From Plantago major (taxonomy: Eukaryota; Streptophyta; Magnoliopsida; Lamiales; Plantaginaceae): 64,000 nt of DNA. Shown piece after piece: positions 34,029-44,273 of this stretch. Location: positions 64,603,035 through 64,667,034 of the forward strand of contig CM048844.1 of the NCBI GenBank assembly GCA_026545765.1. Reading direction: 5' to 3'. A program made the translations under genes and the position numbers. The notes under the pieces are model-generated. The model was not told the origin of the DNA. It saw nothing but the letters and a program-made list of their open reading frames with translations, and made no database searches. Numbering within the stretch: position 1 is the stretch's first letter; every line of letters begins with the position of its first letter.

Positions 34029-35112
34029 TCAAATCCTTCTTCCCATCACAAAAGTTGGGCTCCGAAAAGCAAGCTAGGTAGGGAAGAGGCTGGCAGATTA
34101 ACACCCGGAAGAAATACTTCTCCGGGTCTTGATTCTTATGGAGAGCTTGCATCCACAGTGGAATGTTCCGAGCCAGAGGCTTCCAATCCGGCAACCTACC
34201 TCAGAAAAGCTTCTTCTCAAAGCGCCACCGAACCCGCTCCGCCTCGGACTGACCATGCTTGAGAGCGGGCTGGACGAAAATGTACCTCTTCCACCAGTTG
34301 ATCCCCAAAGAAGAGAGGATCCACAAATAAGGTGTACGCTTGGCGGAAAACCAGCATAGAGAACAATCCGTTCCTAATACTTAAATTTACACTGAACAAA
34401 TTTACAAAAGTTATCAAAAGTCACCGGGATGCCTTTGTATTTACACATCACCCCGAAGAACATCAAGTTTCTGAGGGAGTTAGGGATGAACTGGTGCGGA
34501 CTCAACCCCATATCATTCAAAATGTCCATCAATTCGGACGCCATAGGTAAACGCCACCCATCTCATGCACGCACATGTATCTGGGAGGCGGATTGTAGAA
34601 GGCGTGGGACTCGTCCGAAATGAGAATCTCCACGGACTCCGGAATCTCATACCTCCTCCGAAGCTCCCCCACCTCTCGGACGTCACAATAGACGGGCACG
34701 TTGGCAATGAAAAATCCTCGTTCAGCTTGCCATCCGGGTCAGGATGAGTTACATCGTCCCTTAACCGAGGAAACTTCACTCGGAATACATCTTCACCTTT
34801 CTTACTGCCCTCAGGCAGCTCATCTTCAATCACATGGTGACTCGGACCCGCTGGTCCAGCTGACTCCCTCCGGAATACATGAGGAGAAATCATCTCTTCC
34901 TCTTCATCCTCCTTAGAACCGACACTATCAAACCGACCCTCTTCCTCTTCAGCATTCTTCTCCTCCACTCTTTCCTCCCCGGACGAGGAGCTCAATTCCA
35001 CTACCGTCCGAAGAGGGGCCGCATTATGAACCCGATCTTCAACACCCACTTCCAACATTCCTAGTTCAGGTGGTGCGTCGGAAGTATCATGAACATCCTC
35101 GATATTCGGTTC

Positions 35113-35356
35113 CTGCGGATCCGGAAGGAATGGAATGCGGTTCGGGTTAATCCTAAAATTATAACCTAAGTTGCGTATGAGGGATCAGATCCCTACCGGA
35201 AGTTCGGGCTCCCTCTCAGCACAGCCCGGACGGAGACTTCCTATGGTCCGAGAAGTTGTCTCATGGACAACACCTCTGCACATTAGAGACTTCCAGGTAA
35301 TCCTAACGCTTCGGAGAACTTGCACCCGGAACAACTAACCGGAGTAAAGAGCTTAC
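35113..35356 (-). other. Intron 1 of the D antisense gene
   Basis: 244 bases, donor CCCGAG|GTAAGCTC, acceptor GGATCCGCAG|GAACCG; it joins two open acidic exons. Confidence 0.65.
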
Positions 35357-35970
35357 CTCGGGCTCTTCCCGGCTCGGACGACGAGAACGATCCAGCTCTT
35401 CCAAATCCTCCGTACCACCAACGTCAATCTCCTCTGAGCTCTCTGATAAAGACAATGCTTCGGAAGCATATCCTTCAGCCTCGGATCGGTTTTGACTATC
35501 ACTCTCGGACATCCTAGGGAAAGAAAGGAAGTTTTATGAGGTTTCAAATTGTAGTCCGAGAGGCCATTTACGTAGATTAATGTTAAAGAAATCTACGATC
35601 GGAGGGTCAGGAACAACTCCGTCGGATGAGGTTAGTTCAGAGTTAGTATGATGTCAGTTCGGTATTAGTTTTAACTACTCAACATATCTGAAGCAAACTA
35701 CGTTATAGTCAACGGAAAATGGGCATATATCCGAACATGCAACATTTTGAAGATGGACAAATAGAATGCACAGAACACATGGAAGCAAAGAAAGAAAACA
35801 AGCAACTTACTTGCACTCGGATGATTGGATTGAAGGCAGCTAACTTTGCTCGGATAACTCGCTACGAACTTCTTCTTACTCGCTTCAGATTGCTTGAACT
35901 TGCTTCGGATGTACTCAAATTCGAAAAATCTTCTCTCTAGAAATGTGAAAGTGACATCGGTAAAAGCCCC

Positions 35971-35979
35971 TATTTATAG
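35971..35979 (-). promoter_or_regulatory. TATA box of the D antisense gene
   Basis: Minus-strand CTATAAATAGGGGC, about 460 bases upstream of the antisense ATG. It has the best plant TATA context in this region. Confidence 0.65.
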
Positions 35980-36219
35980 AGGGTCAAATCTGGAAGCCCA
36001 ACCGTCGCCATTTTCCGGGATTAAATCTCAATTGTAGATCAAAATTCATCCAACGGCGTAGTACAACAATACCAAGTGAAATGACGCATGGATAAAAAAC
36101 ATTTACCTTACGATGACAAAAACGCATACAACAAACTCCACCAGTCTTGGGAGAAGGACACCACTCGACCTTCGGATGGCCAATCCATCTTCTGTCTTGG
36201 ATATCTCTCCTTTTTACAT

Positions 36220-36395
36220 GGAAGGATGATTTACCTCACCATCACATGGACCCTCGTCCGTTCGGATGTCCCTCTTCGGACCATCCCAATCAGGTTGATA
36301 AAAACCCTATCCTTTTTTTAAGGAAGGACGATTCACCTCACCATCACACGGACCCTCGTCTGTTTGGATATCTCTCTTCGGATCATCCCTTCACC
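36220..36395. repeat. Tandem duplication of about 95 bp
   Basis: Two copies share GGAAGGA, TACCTCACCATCACA, GGACCCTCGTC and CTCTTCGGA. The first starts at about 36220 and the second at about 36319. It lies upstream of the antisense promoter. Confidence 0.75.
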
Positions 36396-36522
36396 CACAA
36401 AAGGTACAACTCCGGCATTCTCTGTCTACACTTGATCTCGCTTACAAATACCCCATTCTTTCTTTAATATTGTTGCACTCCGAGCCTCCTTCCTCGGACT
36501 TCAACAAAAGAAAGAAAAAAAG

Positions 36523-36539
36523 AGGGGGGGGGGGGGGGA
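36523..36539. repeat. Poly-G run
   Basis: A run of about 16 G within the 3' region of D; its length in the assembly may be unreliable. Confidence 0.85.
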
Positions 36540-36678
36540 GAGATTAAGTTAAGGACTACAAGAAGCATGGATTACACCTTTTTTCTGCTTACGAGGGACG
36601 GATTGAACCGAGAAACAAACTGTCCTCTCCACTTTTAACCATAGTTCCACAACTATCTTCTACTAAGATACTTGGAAA

Positions 36679-36691
36679 CTAGGGGGACATA
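36679..36691 (+). other. Polypurine tract of element D
   Basis: ACTAGGGGGACATA directly precedes the 3' LTR. Confidence 0.8.
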
Positions 36692-37571
36692 TGTTGATAC
36701 GTAAATATGTCCAATCCGTCATAGACGCCTTTGGAACGAATCCTAAGGCATCCCAAGTTGTCTACGAGTCCGGGACCTTACAGTCGGACCCGGAGGTCCG
36801 ACCCTAAGCCCCGGCAAGTCCGACTCACCCAGGAGGAAAGGGGCAGGAGGGCTCAAACGGTAGTTGGTCCGACTCTGCCAATGGTCCGTAACCATGGGGT
36901 CCGACCCGGACACCCGTCCGGACTCAACACAACAACCTCATAAGCAACCAAGTGAACTGGCACTAGAGAGTAAGGAGGTCCGAGGCACAAGGTCCAAATG
37001 AGAGGTACTTGAAGTCTAATGAGAGTATCCTATGGGCAACCTAGTACGGTCCGGACCAAACGTCCGGACCTGCCTCTTCGGACCTTAACCCGCAGCAAAC
37101 TGCATCAAAGCCTCTAATACTCTCACATTAATGACTAAACTACCCCTGAAAGCCCAAAGTGGAATGGGGCAAGTATCATTAATGGGCCTATTGAAGCCTT
37201 GGTGGCTCAATCCAGGCCTTACACTTGGCGCGATCTGGTGGAACCCTCCCATTTTGGGGGAAATCTGTATATATGGCACACATTCCCATAATAACGGTAA
37301 GGCATAATCGCTTCTCATTCCCGATCATTATACTGAGTTGATCCTCACTCTCTCGCAAGTAAAGTCTCCTTCCGGTTTGACACCACGCAAACCAGGTATA
37401 AGGTTCTAACCCAAGCTACTTGTGCAGGTCCTCACGCATCGCCTCTTATCAGTTTGACGACTATTACGGGCTTCTACTCTTTAGTCCTTGCAAGCTAGGT
37501 GGTCTAGGCACTCAGGGTGAAGGAGAGCAAGGGAAATTCATTTAAGTGTTCGGGGGACTTTACCCACGACA
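36692..37571 (+). repeat. 3' LTR of element D (880 bp)
   Basis: Runs TGTTGATACG to CCACGACA, followed by the target duplication AGTAG. It differs from the 5' LTR by scattered substitutions and several indels. TATATAT at 37268-37274. Confidence 0.95.
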
Positions 37572-37576
37572 AGTAG

Positions 37577-38287
37577 GTAGATAGATAAAATTTAGTTTAA
37601 TTATCTATAGTTTGCGGATTAAAAATAGTCACCGTTTAGCTCGATTAAAGTCACATAACAAACAAGGTGGGAAGGGAAACTCGATTTAAGCAGAACTTTG
37701 ATCGCAAGCGAAACAGAGTCTGAATAGTTTCAGTGCCGGCCCAACCTATGTGAATAGTCATCTGCATAGGGTCAAAATTTTGAGGGCCCATTTTTCTAAA
37801 TAGGCATTTAAAATATGAAAGTGGAATTGCAATAAAAAACTAATATATAATATTACACTTCAAATAAGAATGAATTGCCAAAATAGCCTTCCACCAAAAA
37901 ATATATCACAAAGTAGCCTTTAAATTATAAATCCCTTTATAACCTCTTCTTTTACACATGGGATGCCTACTTAATTTTTTTTTTTTTTTTTTTTTTACTT
38001 TATGTTTCATATATTCAACTTTCCCACTATTTATGGGTAGCATTGTGCATTATTTTCTACTTATTCATCTTGAATTCTTTCGCGCATAAATTAGAAAAAA
38101 AAGTACAATTTTTGTGACATTTCATTATCTACATGGCATCTTATGTGGCAAAGAAGGCTATAAAAGAAAATATTTTTTGTAAAAGGTTAGTTTGGAATAT
38201 AATTTTAGTAGAAGGCTATTTTGGCAATTGATTCCTTGAAATAACTATTAAAATGTTCCATTTTAAGAGATATTGATTAGTAAATGT
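37577..38287. other. Spacer right of element D with small-transposon debris
   Basis: The other half of the D target locus. CAGTGCCGGCCCAAC at about 37730 looks like a hAT-type terminal start. Its proposed partner near 38645 is only about two-thirds complementary, so this is weak. A T run of about 20 lies at 37976-37996. No gene. Confidence 0.4.
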
Positions 38288-38530
38288 CCTAAGAGACGGT
38301 CTCTAGATAAGGTCTCTATATAACTTATCTAGATACGGACTATGTTGTCAATAAAATTATCGATGTTATTATGAAAACATACAAGTTGTCAGCATTATTA
38401 TTTTTTTCATATATAAAAAAATAGATTATGTTAATAAAAAGACGTTTTAATTAATACATGGATGATTTTTCATGAAAATATAGCTAAGTGAGTTATATAA
38501 AGACTGTCTTTCTAGAGACAATAAAGTGAT
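38288..38530. mobile_element. Candidate MITE with imperfect terminal inverted repeats
   Basis: Arms TCTCTAGATAAGGTCTCTAT (about 38300) and its near reverse complement at about 38490-38517 (ending CTTTCTAGAGACA) enclose about 165 AT-rich bases. No coding content. Target duplication not resolved. Confidence 0.45.
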
Positions 38531-38728
38531 TAATATATTTCGTATTCAAAAAATGATTTCAATACTATTTAGAATTTTTTTTCTTTACATATCTATTATT
38601 ATTTGGGGTTCCTTTAAAAAACTTATGCAACATGCCTCGAAAAGTTTGGCCCAGCCCTTAATAATGTTTTAATAATCTAAAAAAAGAAACAAGAAGTATA
38701 CAATGTAATGACTAAAAATATAAGAACT

Positions 38729-38860
38729 ACTTCCTCCGTCCCGGTATTAACTTGTCACTTTGACTTTTTTGGGTACGTCTCGAACATTGACTACAAATTA
38801 ATCTTAAAACCATAAATAAAAAAATTCAATTAAATTTTACTTCCAAGCGGATCGCGACCA
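38729..38860. mobile_element. Truncated Stowaway/mariner-like terminus
   Basis: CTTCCTCCGTCCCGGTATTA resembles the CTCCCTCCGTCCC end of plant mariner-type elements and MITEs. No matching second end was found, so it is probably a fragment. Confidence 0.45.
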
Positions 38861-39446
38861 AAAAACAGAATCCTCAAACGCAGTAATACACAAGTAAGTG
38901 GGTCGATGAATCAGAAGACCATAATTATGAGTGCCTTAAAATAGCGAAACAATCTCTTGAGAGCAGCCCAATCAAAATCCGTAGAATAGCTCATAGACTA
39001 TGCAAGGCGATATACAGAAAATGCAATGTACGGATGTGTAAGTGTGAGATATTGAAGGGCACCAATCGCACTACGATATGTCGAAGGATTAACAGAATCA
39101 GAGGCAGATGTGGGGCGCTTAGTCGACATCGGTGTAAACACTATTTTTTCACCATCCATGTGGAAGCGTTGAAGGAGATCCACAACATATTTATGCTCAG
39201 AGAGAAATAAGCTATCATGACAACCAACAACCTAAACCCCAAGAAAGTAGCTCAAGGAACCTAAGTCCTTGACCACAAAGCTATGCATATGATGCTGAGT
39301 GAAGTGACATATCAACAAATTATCAGAACATGTGATAATAAAATCTTCCACGTCAACGAGAATAAAAGGTGAACATTACCGTTACGCTACACAAATAGTG
39401 AACTGTCAGCTTTTAACTTATCAAAACCAAAACTCAACAATGAAGC

Positions 39447-39745
39447 TGTAATGACCCGGACCACTAATGGGCTGGCGCGGTTACTCATGTGCAGTTCTCC
39501 GGGTGATATGCTGGCCCTACTGTACCAACACATGTCCTTTCCCGCGCACTTTGTCCTCACTCGTGCGCGAACCGGGAGACTTCCTAGTTGGTCACCCATC
39601 CTAAGATTGCTCCAGAGCAAGCACGCTTAACTATGGACTTCTTATATATGGATTCCCGAATAGAAAGGTGCACCTTGTTGGTATGAGTAGCGTTCTCGAT
39701 CTCTTTAAGCTCTTTAGACTTGACTTGAAACTTTGGGGCATTACA
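39447..39745 (-). repeat. Cassandra 3' LTR
   Basis: 299 bases, TGTAATGACCCGG to GGGGCATTACA on the plus strand. Confidence 0.93.
39590..39631 (-). ncRNA. 5S-rRNA-like promoter segment in Cassandra 3' LTR
   Basis: Minus strand AGTTAAGCGTGCTTG, then AGGATGGGTGACC: the box A and box C parts of the plant 5S internal control region. Host 5S RNA has a different spacer between them, so this is a captured, diverged copy, not a 5S gene. Confidence 0.85.
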
Positions 39746-39824
39746 TTCACCCCCTCTTGAATTGTGCGACGTCCCCGCCGCATCATTGTCTGGCCAACCG
39801 TCCACCCCTTGTAGGTTTTAGGTT

Positions 39825-39842
39825 GGCACGGCTCTGATACCA
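39825..39842 (-). other. Cassandra primer binding site
   Basis: Retro-sense TGGTATCAGAGCCGTGCC, complementary to initiator-Met tRNA 3' end, two bases from the LTR. Confidence 0.9.
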
Positions 39843-39844
39843 TT

Positions 39845-40140
39845 TGTAACGACCCGGACGACTAATGGATCGCCGCGGTTACTCATGGGCAGCTCTCTGG
39901 GTGATATGCTGGCCTCACTGTACCAACACATGTCCTTTCCCGCACACTTTGTCCTCACTCGTGCGCGAACCGGGAGACTTCCCAGTTGGTCACCCATTCT
40001 AAGATTGCTCCAGAGCAAGCACGCTTAACTCTGGAATTCTTGTAGATGGATTCCCGAATAGAAAGGTGCTTGTTGGTATGAGTAGCATTCTCGATCCCTT
40101 TAAACTCTTTGGAATTGAATTGAAACTTTAGGGCATTACA
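39845..40140 (-). repeat. Cassandra 5' LTR
   Basis: 296 bases; a 5S-like segment lies at 39987-40027. It differs from the other LTR by scattered substitutions (for example TGTAACG versus TGTAATG at the end). Confidence 0.93.
39987..40027 (-). ncRNA. 5S-rRNA-like promoter segment in Cassandra 5' LTR
   Basis: Same box A and box C words as 39590-39631, one base different in box C (AGAATGGGTGACC). Confidence 0.82.
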
Positions 40141-42560
40141 GAATCACTCAAAGACGAATACCAAGCTCGAGGAGCCTAGTGAAGCCAGTATAAAGATTTC
40201 CAAAGATGATAAACATAATTCAGGGTAGAGGAATCGATGAAACCAGGAGGTTGGGACATATAAACGTGTTCAAACAACGTTCTAGGAAGAAATGAATTGC
40301 TGATATCTAACTGGCGAAGCGGCCATTTCTAGAATAAGCAAGCGTGAAGATTGCACGAATCGTAACTGGCTTGGCTGCAACTCGCCTGCAACAAGACGAG
40401 CTTTATATTTGTCAATAGAGCCATCTTGTTTGCATATAATGACAAACACCCAACGACAACCAATAATTGTTTGCTCAGGGATGAGGAGGGACAAGATCCC
40501 AACTCCCATGCCGAGAGAGAGCAATTGAATTGGCAAGATTTGGCAGCAAGCCACTATGGGTAAGTAAGAGTACGAAAAACACACGAAGGCAAAGAATCAT
40601 CATGTAATGGCTGTTCTGTAGAAACCTTAGCCTTGGGTCGAAAAATTCCATGCATACCACAAGTTTGCATTGTATGAGTGGGAATCAGAGTTGGTGGAAC
40701 ATGATTAAGTGGAATGGCTAAAGGAAATGGTGTAAGTGTGCAAGTCTGAGTTGGCTACTTGGAAGGTGTAGAAGAGAGTTCAGATGATTCATCCATGATG
40801 GATGGAGAGTGTGATTCAAGAGGAGTGGACGAAGTCAATGTGAATCCCATTCTTGATTCTGACAGATTATGTGATGGCTTAGGTGGTCATTGAGGTGAGC
40901 GGAGCACGGATGGAGGCCCAATTTTCGTATCATTCGGTGAAGTAATAGGTAAAATAGTAGGTGGTGAACATTGATCAGAGAATATACCGGAGGATCAAGG
41001 ATTGCACTCAGATGAAGGCATTAGCGGTGAAGGAGTGGACTCAGATGAAGGCATTGGAGCCAACGTAAAGGTCGGCTCCACAAATTTCACACGACGATAT
41101 ATAAAAACCCGGTTCGTCTTGAAATTCAAGCAACGATATGTTCTTTGAGAAGTGGAGTACCCAATAAATAAGCATGGTCAAGACGTAAAGTCTAACTTAT
41201 CATGAGCATAATGTTTAATACATGGAAAGCATAAACAACCAAACACCCGTGGTTTTTCCTATTTAGGCGATAGACTAAAAAATACCTCACACGTACTTCG
41301 ACCTTGTAATAAGGAAGTAGGAAGTTGGTTGATCAAATATACGACCCTCTAACGGCATAGGACCAATAAAAAGAGAGGAGATGTCAATGGTGAAGTAGGG
41401 CTTTACTCAGTCAATGTGTCGATGATGACGTCCAGCAGTGCCATTTTGTTGGGGCGTATGTTGGGGCGTTGTTAATCAACTAATTCCATGAGTTTGTAAA
41501 AAACACGAAGAGCAAGAAACTCTCCTCCGTTGTCACCATATAAATTTTTGATCTTTGCATAAAATTGTGTTTCTACCAAGTTTTTAAACTGGCCGAAAAT
41601 CAAAGCAACATCAGATTTAGCTGTTAACGGAAACGACCAACGATATTTTAAAAATCCATCAATGAGTCATAAGTAGTAGCAAAATCCATCAATAGAAGAT
41701 GCAGCAGTAGGACCCCACACATCAACATAAATAAAGAGCTATGGATGACAAGCTACTAATTATGTTTGATTCAACAACAATCGATGATGCTTAGTGATGC
41801 GCTCAGAAATTACTACTAATATTTAATCAAGTAGAAAAAGCGATTGTTGTAGACAATGCTCTTAACCACAGGATCGTTCTCTCGGGGAATTGATTAGGCT
41901 AGTTCAAATAGAGATAGGCTTGTTTTGCATTCGCTGTAAACAGATAGTTGGATAAAGTGATACTTCGACCCTAGCATAAAATCAAACAATTGCGAGACAA
42001 GGTAATGCCTAAATCATGAAATTCTAGAAACAATAGAAGATAATAAATCCTTTCAAGTAATATGCTTATACGGGTGGACCAATTAAGTTTACCAGTCCCG
42101 CAGGTCACGCACCCTGCTATTGCAAATTCAACCAAATATGGATTATAAGTACGTATGAACTACAAATGAGCCTGTCACGAGCTATGCATTCATCCAGATA
42201 TAATCTAATTTAAGGTAGCGACAGATGCAAGTTCACACCGATACAACATGCAGTCAATTATCACAAGTAAAAACCTGTCACGTACAAATCATAAAGGAAT
42301 CCACCAAGTTTTGCACGATTAATACCTGGATATTTCTAAGTCACGAAGATCGCCTGAAAGGAAATAAAACTTCTATTGAAAGAGAGATTGAATCTCGAGA
42401 ATCTTTTACAATGCTTGAATTGAAAGTGAATATGCCTAGGAGTATGAAGATATGAAAATACAACTGATACAAGGGGTTTATTTATAAGACCTAGAAAGTA
42501 GAAATTTGAATTAGTGGGGAAAAACTGCCAGAAATCGTGTGTTGAATCAATCATATCAGT

Positions 42561-42691
42561 GCTCACCGCGGTGAGCCTCTCTTGGTGTTCCTGCTCACCG
42601 CGGTCTTGACTTCTGCGAATCAACTCGCATTTTTCTCTTGCTTGCTAGACCACGGTGAGCCTTCGTGTCGATGGAGCTCACCGGAGTGAGG
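42561..42691. repeat. Palindromic CTCACCGCGGTGAG repeats in the LTR
   Basis: A perfect 16-base palindrome GCTCACCGCGGTGAGC (42561-42576) is followed by partial copies near 42593, 42651 and 42676. Confidence 0.8.
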
Positions 42692-43051
42692 TACCTCTCC
42701 GGGAAACCTCCCATTTTTTCCACTTCTTCCAATTTTTTCTCCCTTTTCTCAACCTCCAAGTCACCACTCATGAGTCAATTTTACATTCGGTCTTTTTTAC
42801 CATCTTATTGCTATTCTCAAGTATAGTTTTTTATGTGTTTTATTTGTATTTTGTTACGTTTTCATATTTTGTGTATTTTGTAGGTATTTGGCTAAACCGC
42901 GCTAATCGATGGCAAAATGGTGTATTTTATATACGTCTATAGGATATGGAGTTCCAATGCCTCGAATGGATGCTAGAAGTCGAGCAGGAAGGCCAAAATA
43001 CCAAGAATTGGAGTATAAAAAGGAAAACGATCCATCCCGGAAGAACTCGTG

Positions 43052-43128
43052 ACGCCAGTTCTTGAACTGGCGTACGCCAGTTGCACTCGTATTGTAACTA
43101 GCGACGCCAGTTTGCAAACTGGCGTCGC
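43052..43128. repeat. ACGCCAGTT inverted repeats in the LTR
   Basis: 43052-43073 has 10-base arms (ACGCCAGTTC / GAACTGGCGT) around TT. 43101-43128 is a perfect 28-base palindrome with GCGACGCCAG / CTGGCGTCGC ends. Shorter versions occur in the LTR fragment at about 20034-20090. Confidence 0.85.
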
Positions 43129-44273
43129 CGGTTGCCCAGATTTTGCGAGATTCGTCCGCTTTGTCTCCTAGTTCGTTTAGACTTGTGTTTTTTACTTTCT
43201 ATTAATTAGAACAATAGACAATTCCTTTCAATTATCATCTATTATTCTTTTCTTCTTTGCTTTCAACCTAGAACCGATTTTCCAAGGCAATTACCTACCC
43301 ATTTGTGGTGGTAATTGAACCGTTTTCTCTTGTAATCCGACGATTAATTATTGATTGAGAGCATATTCATCATACTTTCCACTAGTTCGATTCAAGTTCA
43401 TCAATTCTTACCTAGGGTTTGTGACACGATTAGGTAAAATTGTTCCTTATCTCGTTTCTTGGTTTTTGGTATTGATTATGTTCAGTGTATGCCGGTTTAT
43501 GATTCTGATTATGTTTTGCATATGATGAGTGCTTAAGCAGCCTAGTTATGGGGTGGTGACGAATTCAATGCATGCTAGTTAGGGTTCGTGTATTCAATAT
43601 ATATAAGATGTGATTTACTCTGTGCTGTTTTGATTAATTGCGTATGCAATATTCTATTTGATGTTCATTACGTCAAAATCGACAATAGATTAAGCATGTG
43701 TTCCTTTTAACCAAAACATTTTACGTCTTGCTATATCTATTGGTTTGTTGCAAACAATAATACCTGCATTAGCTTATTAATTGTAGCTTAGTGGAATTGA
43801 CGCTTTCATTAATGCTATTTGTTTTCTAGAACTTTATACAGTTAGTTCATTGTCATGACTCCTTATGTGATGTAAGGTGTCTGCCTAGAAAAGTCTAGAG
43901 CAGTGTAATAATCGATAGGACATGTCCCAGTGATAACTAGAGTAAATTGACATCATTATTGTTCCATGTTTCCTACTAGCTAGCTTGTTTTCTGTCACCG
44001 CACCATAATTCTCTAATCATATCATTCTCGTATAGATTAATCTTTTTTCTAGTTATATCGCATAGTTGATAGATAATATAAGTCAATCTGCTGCCGAAGC
44101 AAACACCCATTTACTGCTTTCATACTGTTATTACTATTCGTAAATAAGGCTCAGTTAGTTAAGTCCTTCGAGACCGACCTCGGGGTTTACTTCACTGCAC
44201 TAAAAGTTTTCGTAGTGTTGAGATTTAACTCTTAGCTAAGTAAACAAATTTAAAACTCTGATTTGACACATCA

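Larger units (their letters stand above)
32664..35512 (-). pseudogene. Antisense four-exon gene of element D (putative gypsy-type transposon domain)
   Basis: Runs opposite to gag-pol. Exon 1, 35512-35357 (MSESDSQNRSEAEG); exon 2, 35112-34029; exon 3, 33904-33456; exon 4, 33338-32664. The introns have GT-AG ends on this strand (GAG|GTAAGC; GA|GTAAGTTC; AAG|GTACGT). Exon 2 holds ELRRRYEIPESVEILI, SHAFYNPPPRYMCVHEM, MGLSPHQFIPNSLRNLM and INWWKRYIFVQPALK, resembling the PF04195-type 'putative gypsy type transposon' domain found in antisense genes of Tat elements. Exons 3-4 encode basic and coiled-coil sequence (LAKAEAARLMESSK). Frameshifts near 34722, 34555 and 34335 and a TGA near 34204 break it. 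Function unknown. Confidence 0.78.
23273..37571 (+). mobile_element. Ty3/gypsy Tat-lineage element 'D', complete but dead
   Basis: Two LTRs (23273-24128 and 36692-37571), target duplication AGTAG on both sides (23268-23272 and 37572-37576), primer site, gag, protease, RT, RNase H, a second archaeal-type RNase H, integrase, then about 6.4 kb of extra DNA with an antisense gene. The dual RNase H and the antisense gene in the 3' region are marks of the Tat lineage. The LTRs differ at many sites, so the insertion is old. It is inserted into the spacer whose other half resumes at 37577. Confidence 0.96.
39447..40140 (-). mobile_element. Cassandra TRIM retrotransposon
   Basis: A complete 694-bp non-coding element: LTRs 39447-39745 and 39845-40140 (TGTAA(T/C)GACCCGG ... 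GCATTACA), PBS at 39825-39842 (retro-sense TGGTATCAGAGCCGTGCC), polypurine tract at 39746-39760, about 100 bases of internal DNA. Flanks GAAGC (39442-39446) and GAATC (40141-40145) are a target duplication with one mismatch. Each LTR carries a 5S-rRNA-like segment, the defining feature of Cassandra. It was inserted into the RT of fragment F. Confidence 0.95.
38861..41794 (-). pseudogene. pol: Copia pol fragment 'F' (integrase, RT, start of RNase H), split by Cassandra
   Basis: Minus strand: integrase YVDVWGPTAASSIDGF and NLYGDNGGEFL (about 41700-41520), APQQNGTAG (about 41450), RT APRAWYSSLSDS up to 40141, resuming after Cassandra as LLSFGFDKLKADSSLFV (39446-39387). Then come YFLGV, HKYVVDLLQRFHMDG, ALQYLTLTHPYIAF and an RNase H start WAALKRLFRYFK (about 38930). 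The RT active-site region reads LVDVED instead of YVDD. Many stops. It is cut on the right by the LTR at 41795 and fades out on the left near 38860. It belongs to a copia family different from A and C. Confidence 0.82.
41795..44273 (-). repeat. Athila-like LTR, complete (2479 bp), probably the 3' LTR
   Basis: Plus strand runs TGATGCGCTCAG to TTTGACACATCA, with TGATG/CATCA ends. Its first 365 bases match 15402-15767. No primer site lies on its left, while a purine-rich AAAGGTGGT (retro sense) abuts its right end, so it is the 3' LTR of a minus-strand element. It is inserted in copia fragment F (flank CTTAG). It contains several palindromes (see 42561 and 43052-43128). Confidence 0.85.

Noticed and set aside
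37730..38665. hAT transposon with CAGTGCCGGCCC end
   Set aside because: The proposed other end matches at only about 10 of 15 positions and no clear 8-bp duplication was seen; kept only as debris.
39447..40140. Host 5S rRNA genes in tandem
   Set aside because: Only the promoter part resembles 5S; primer site, polypurine tract, TG..CA ends and target duplication show a Cassandra TRIM.
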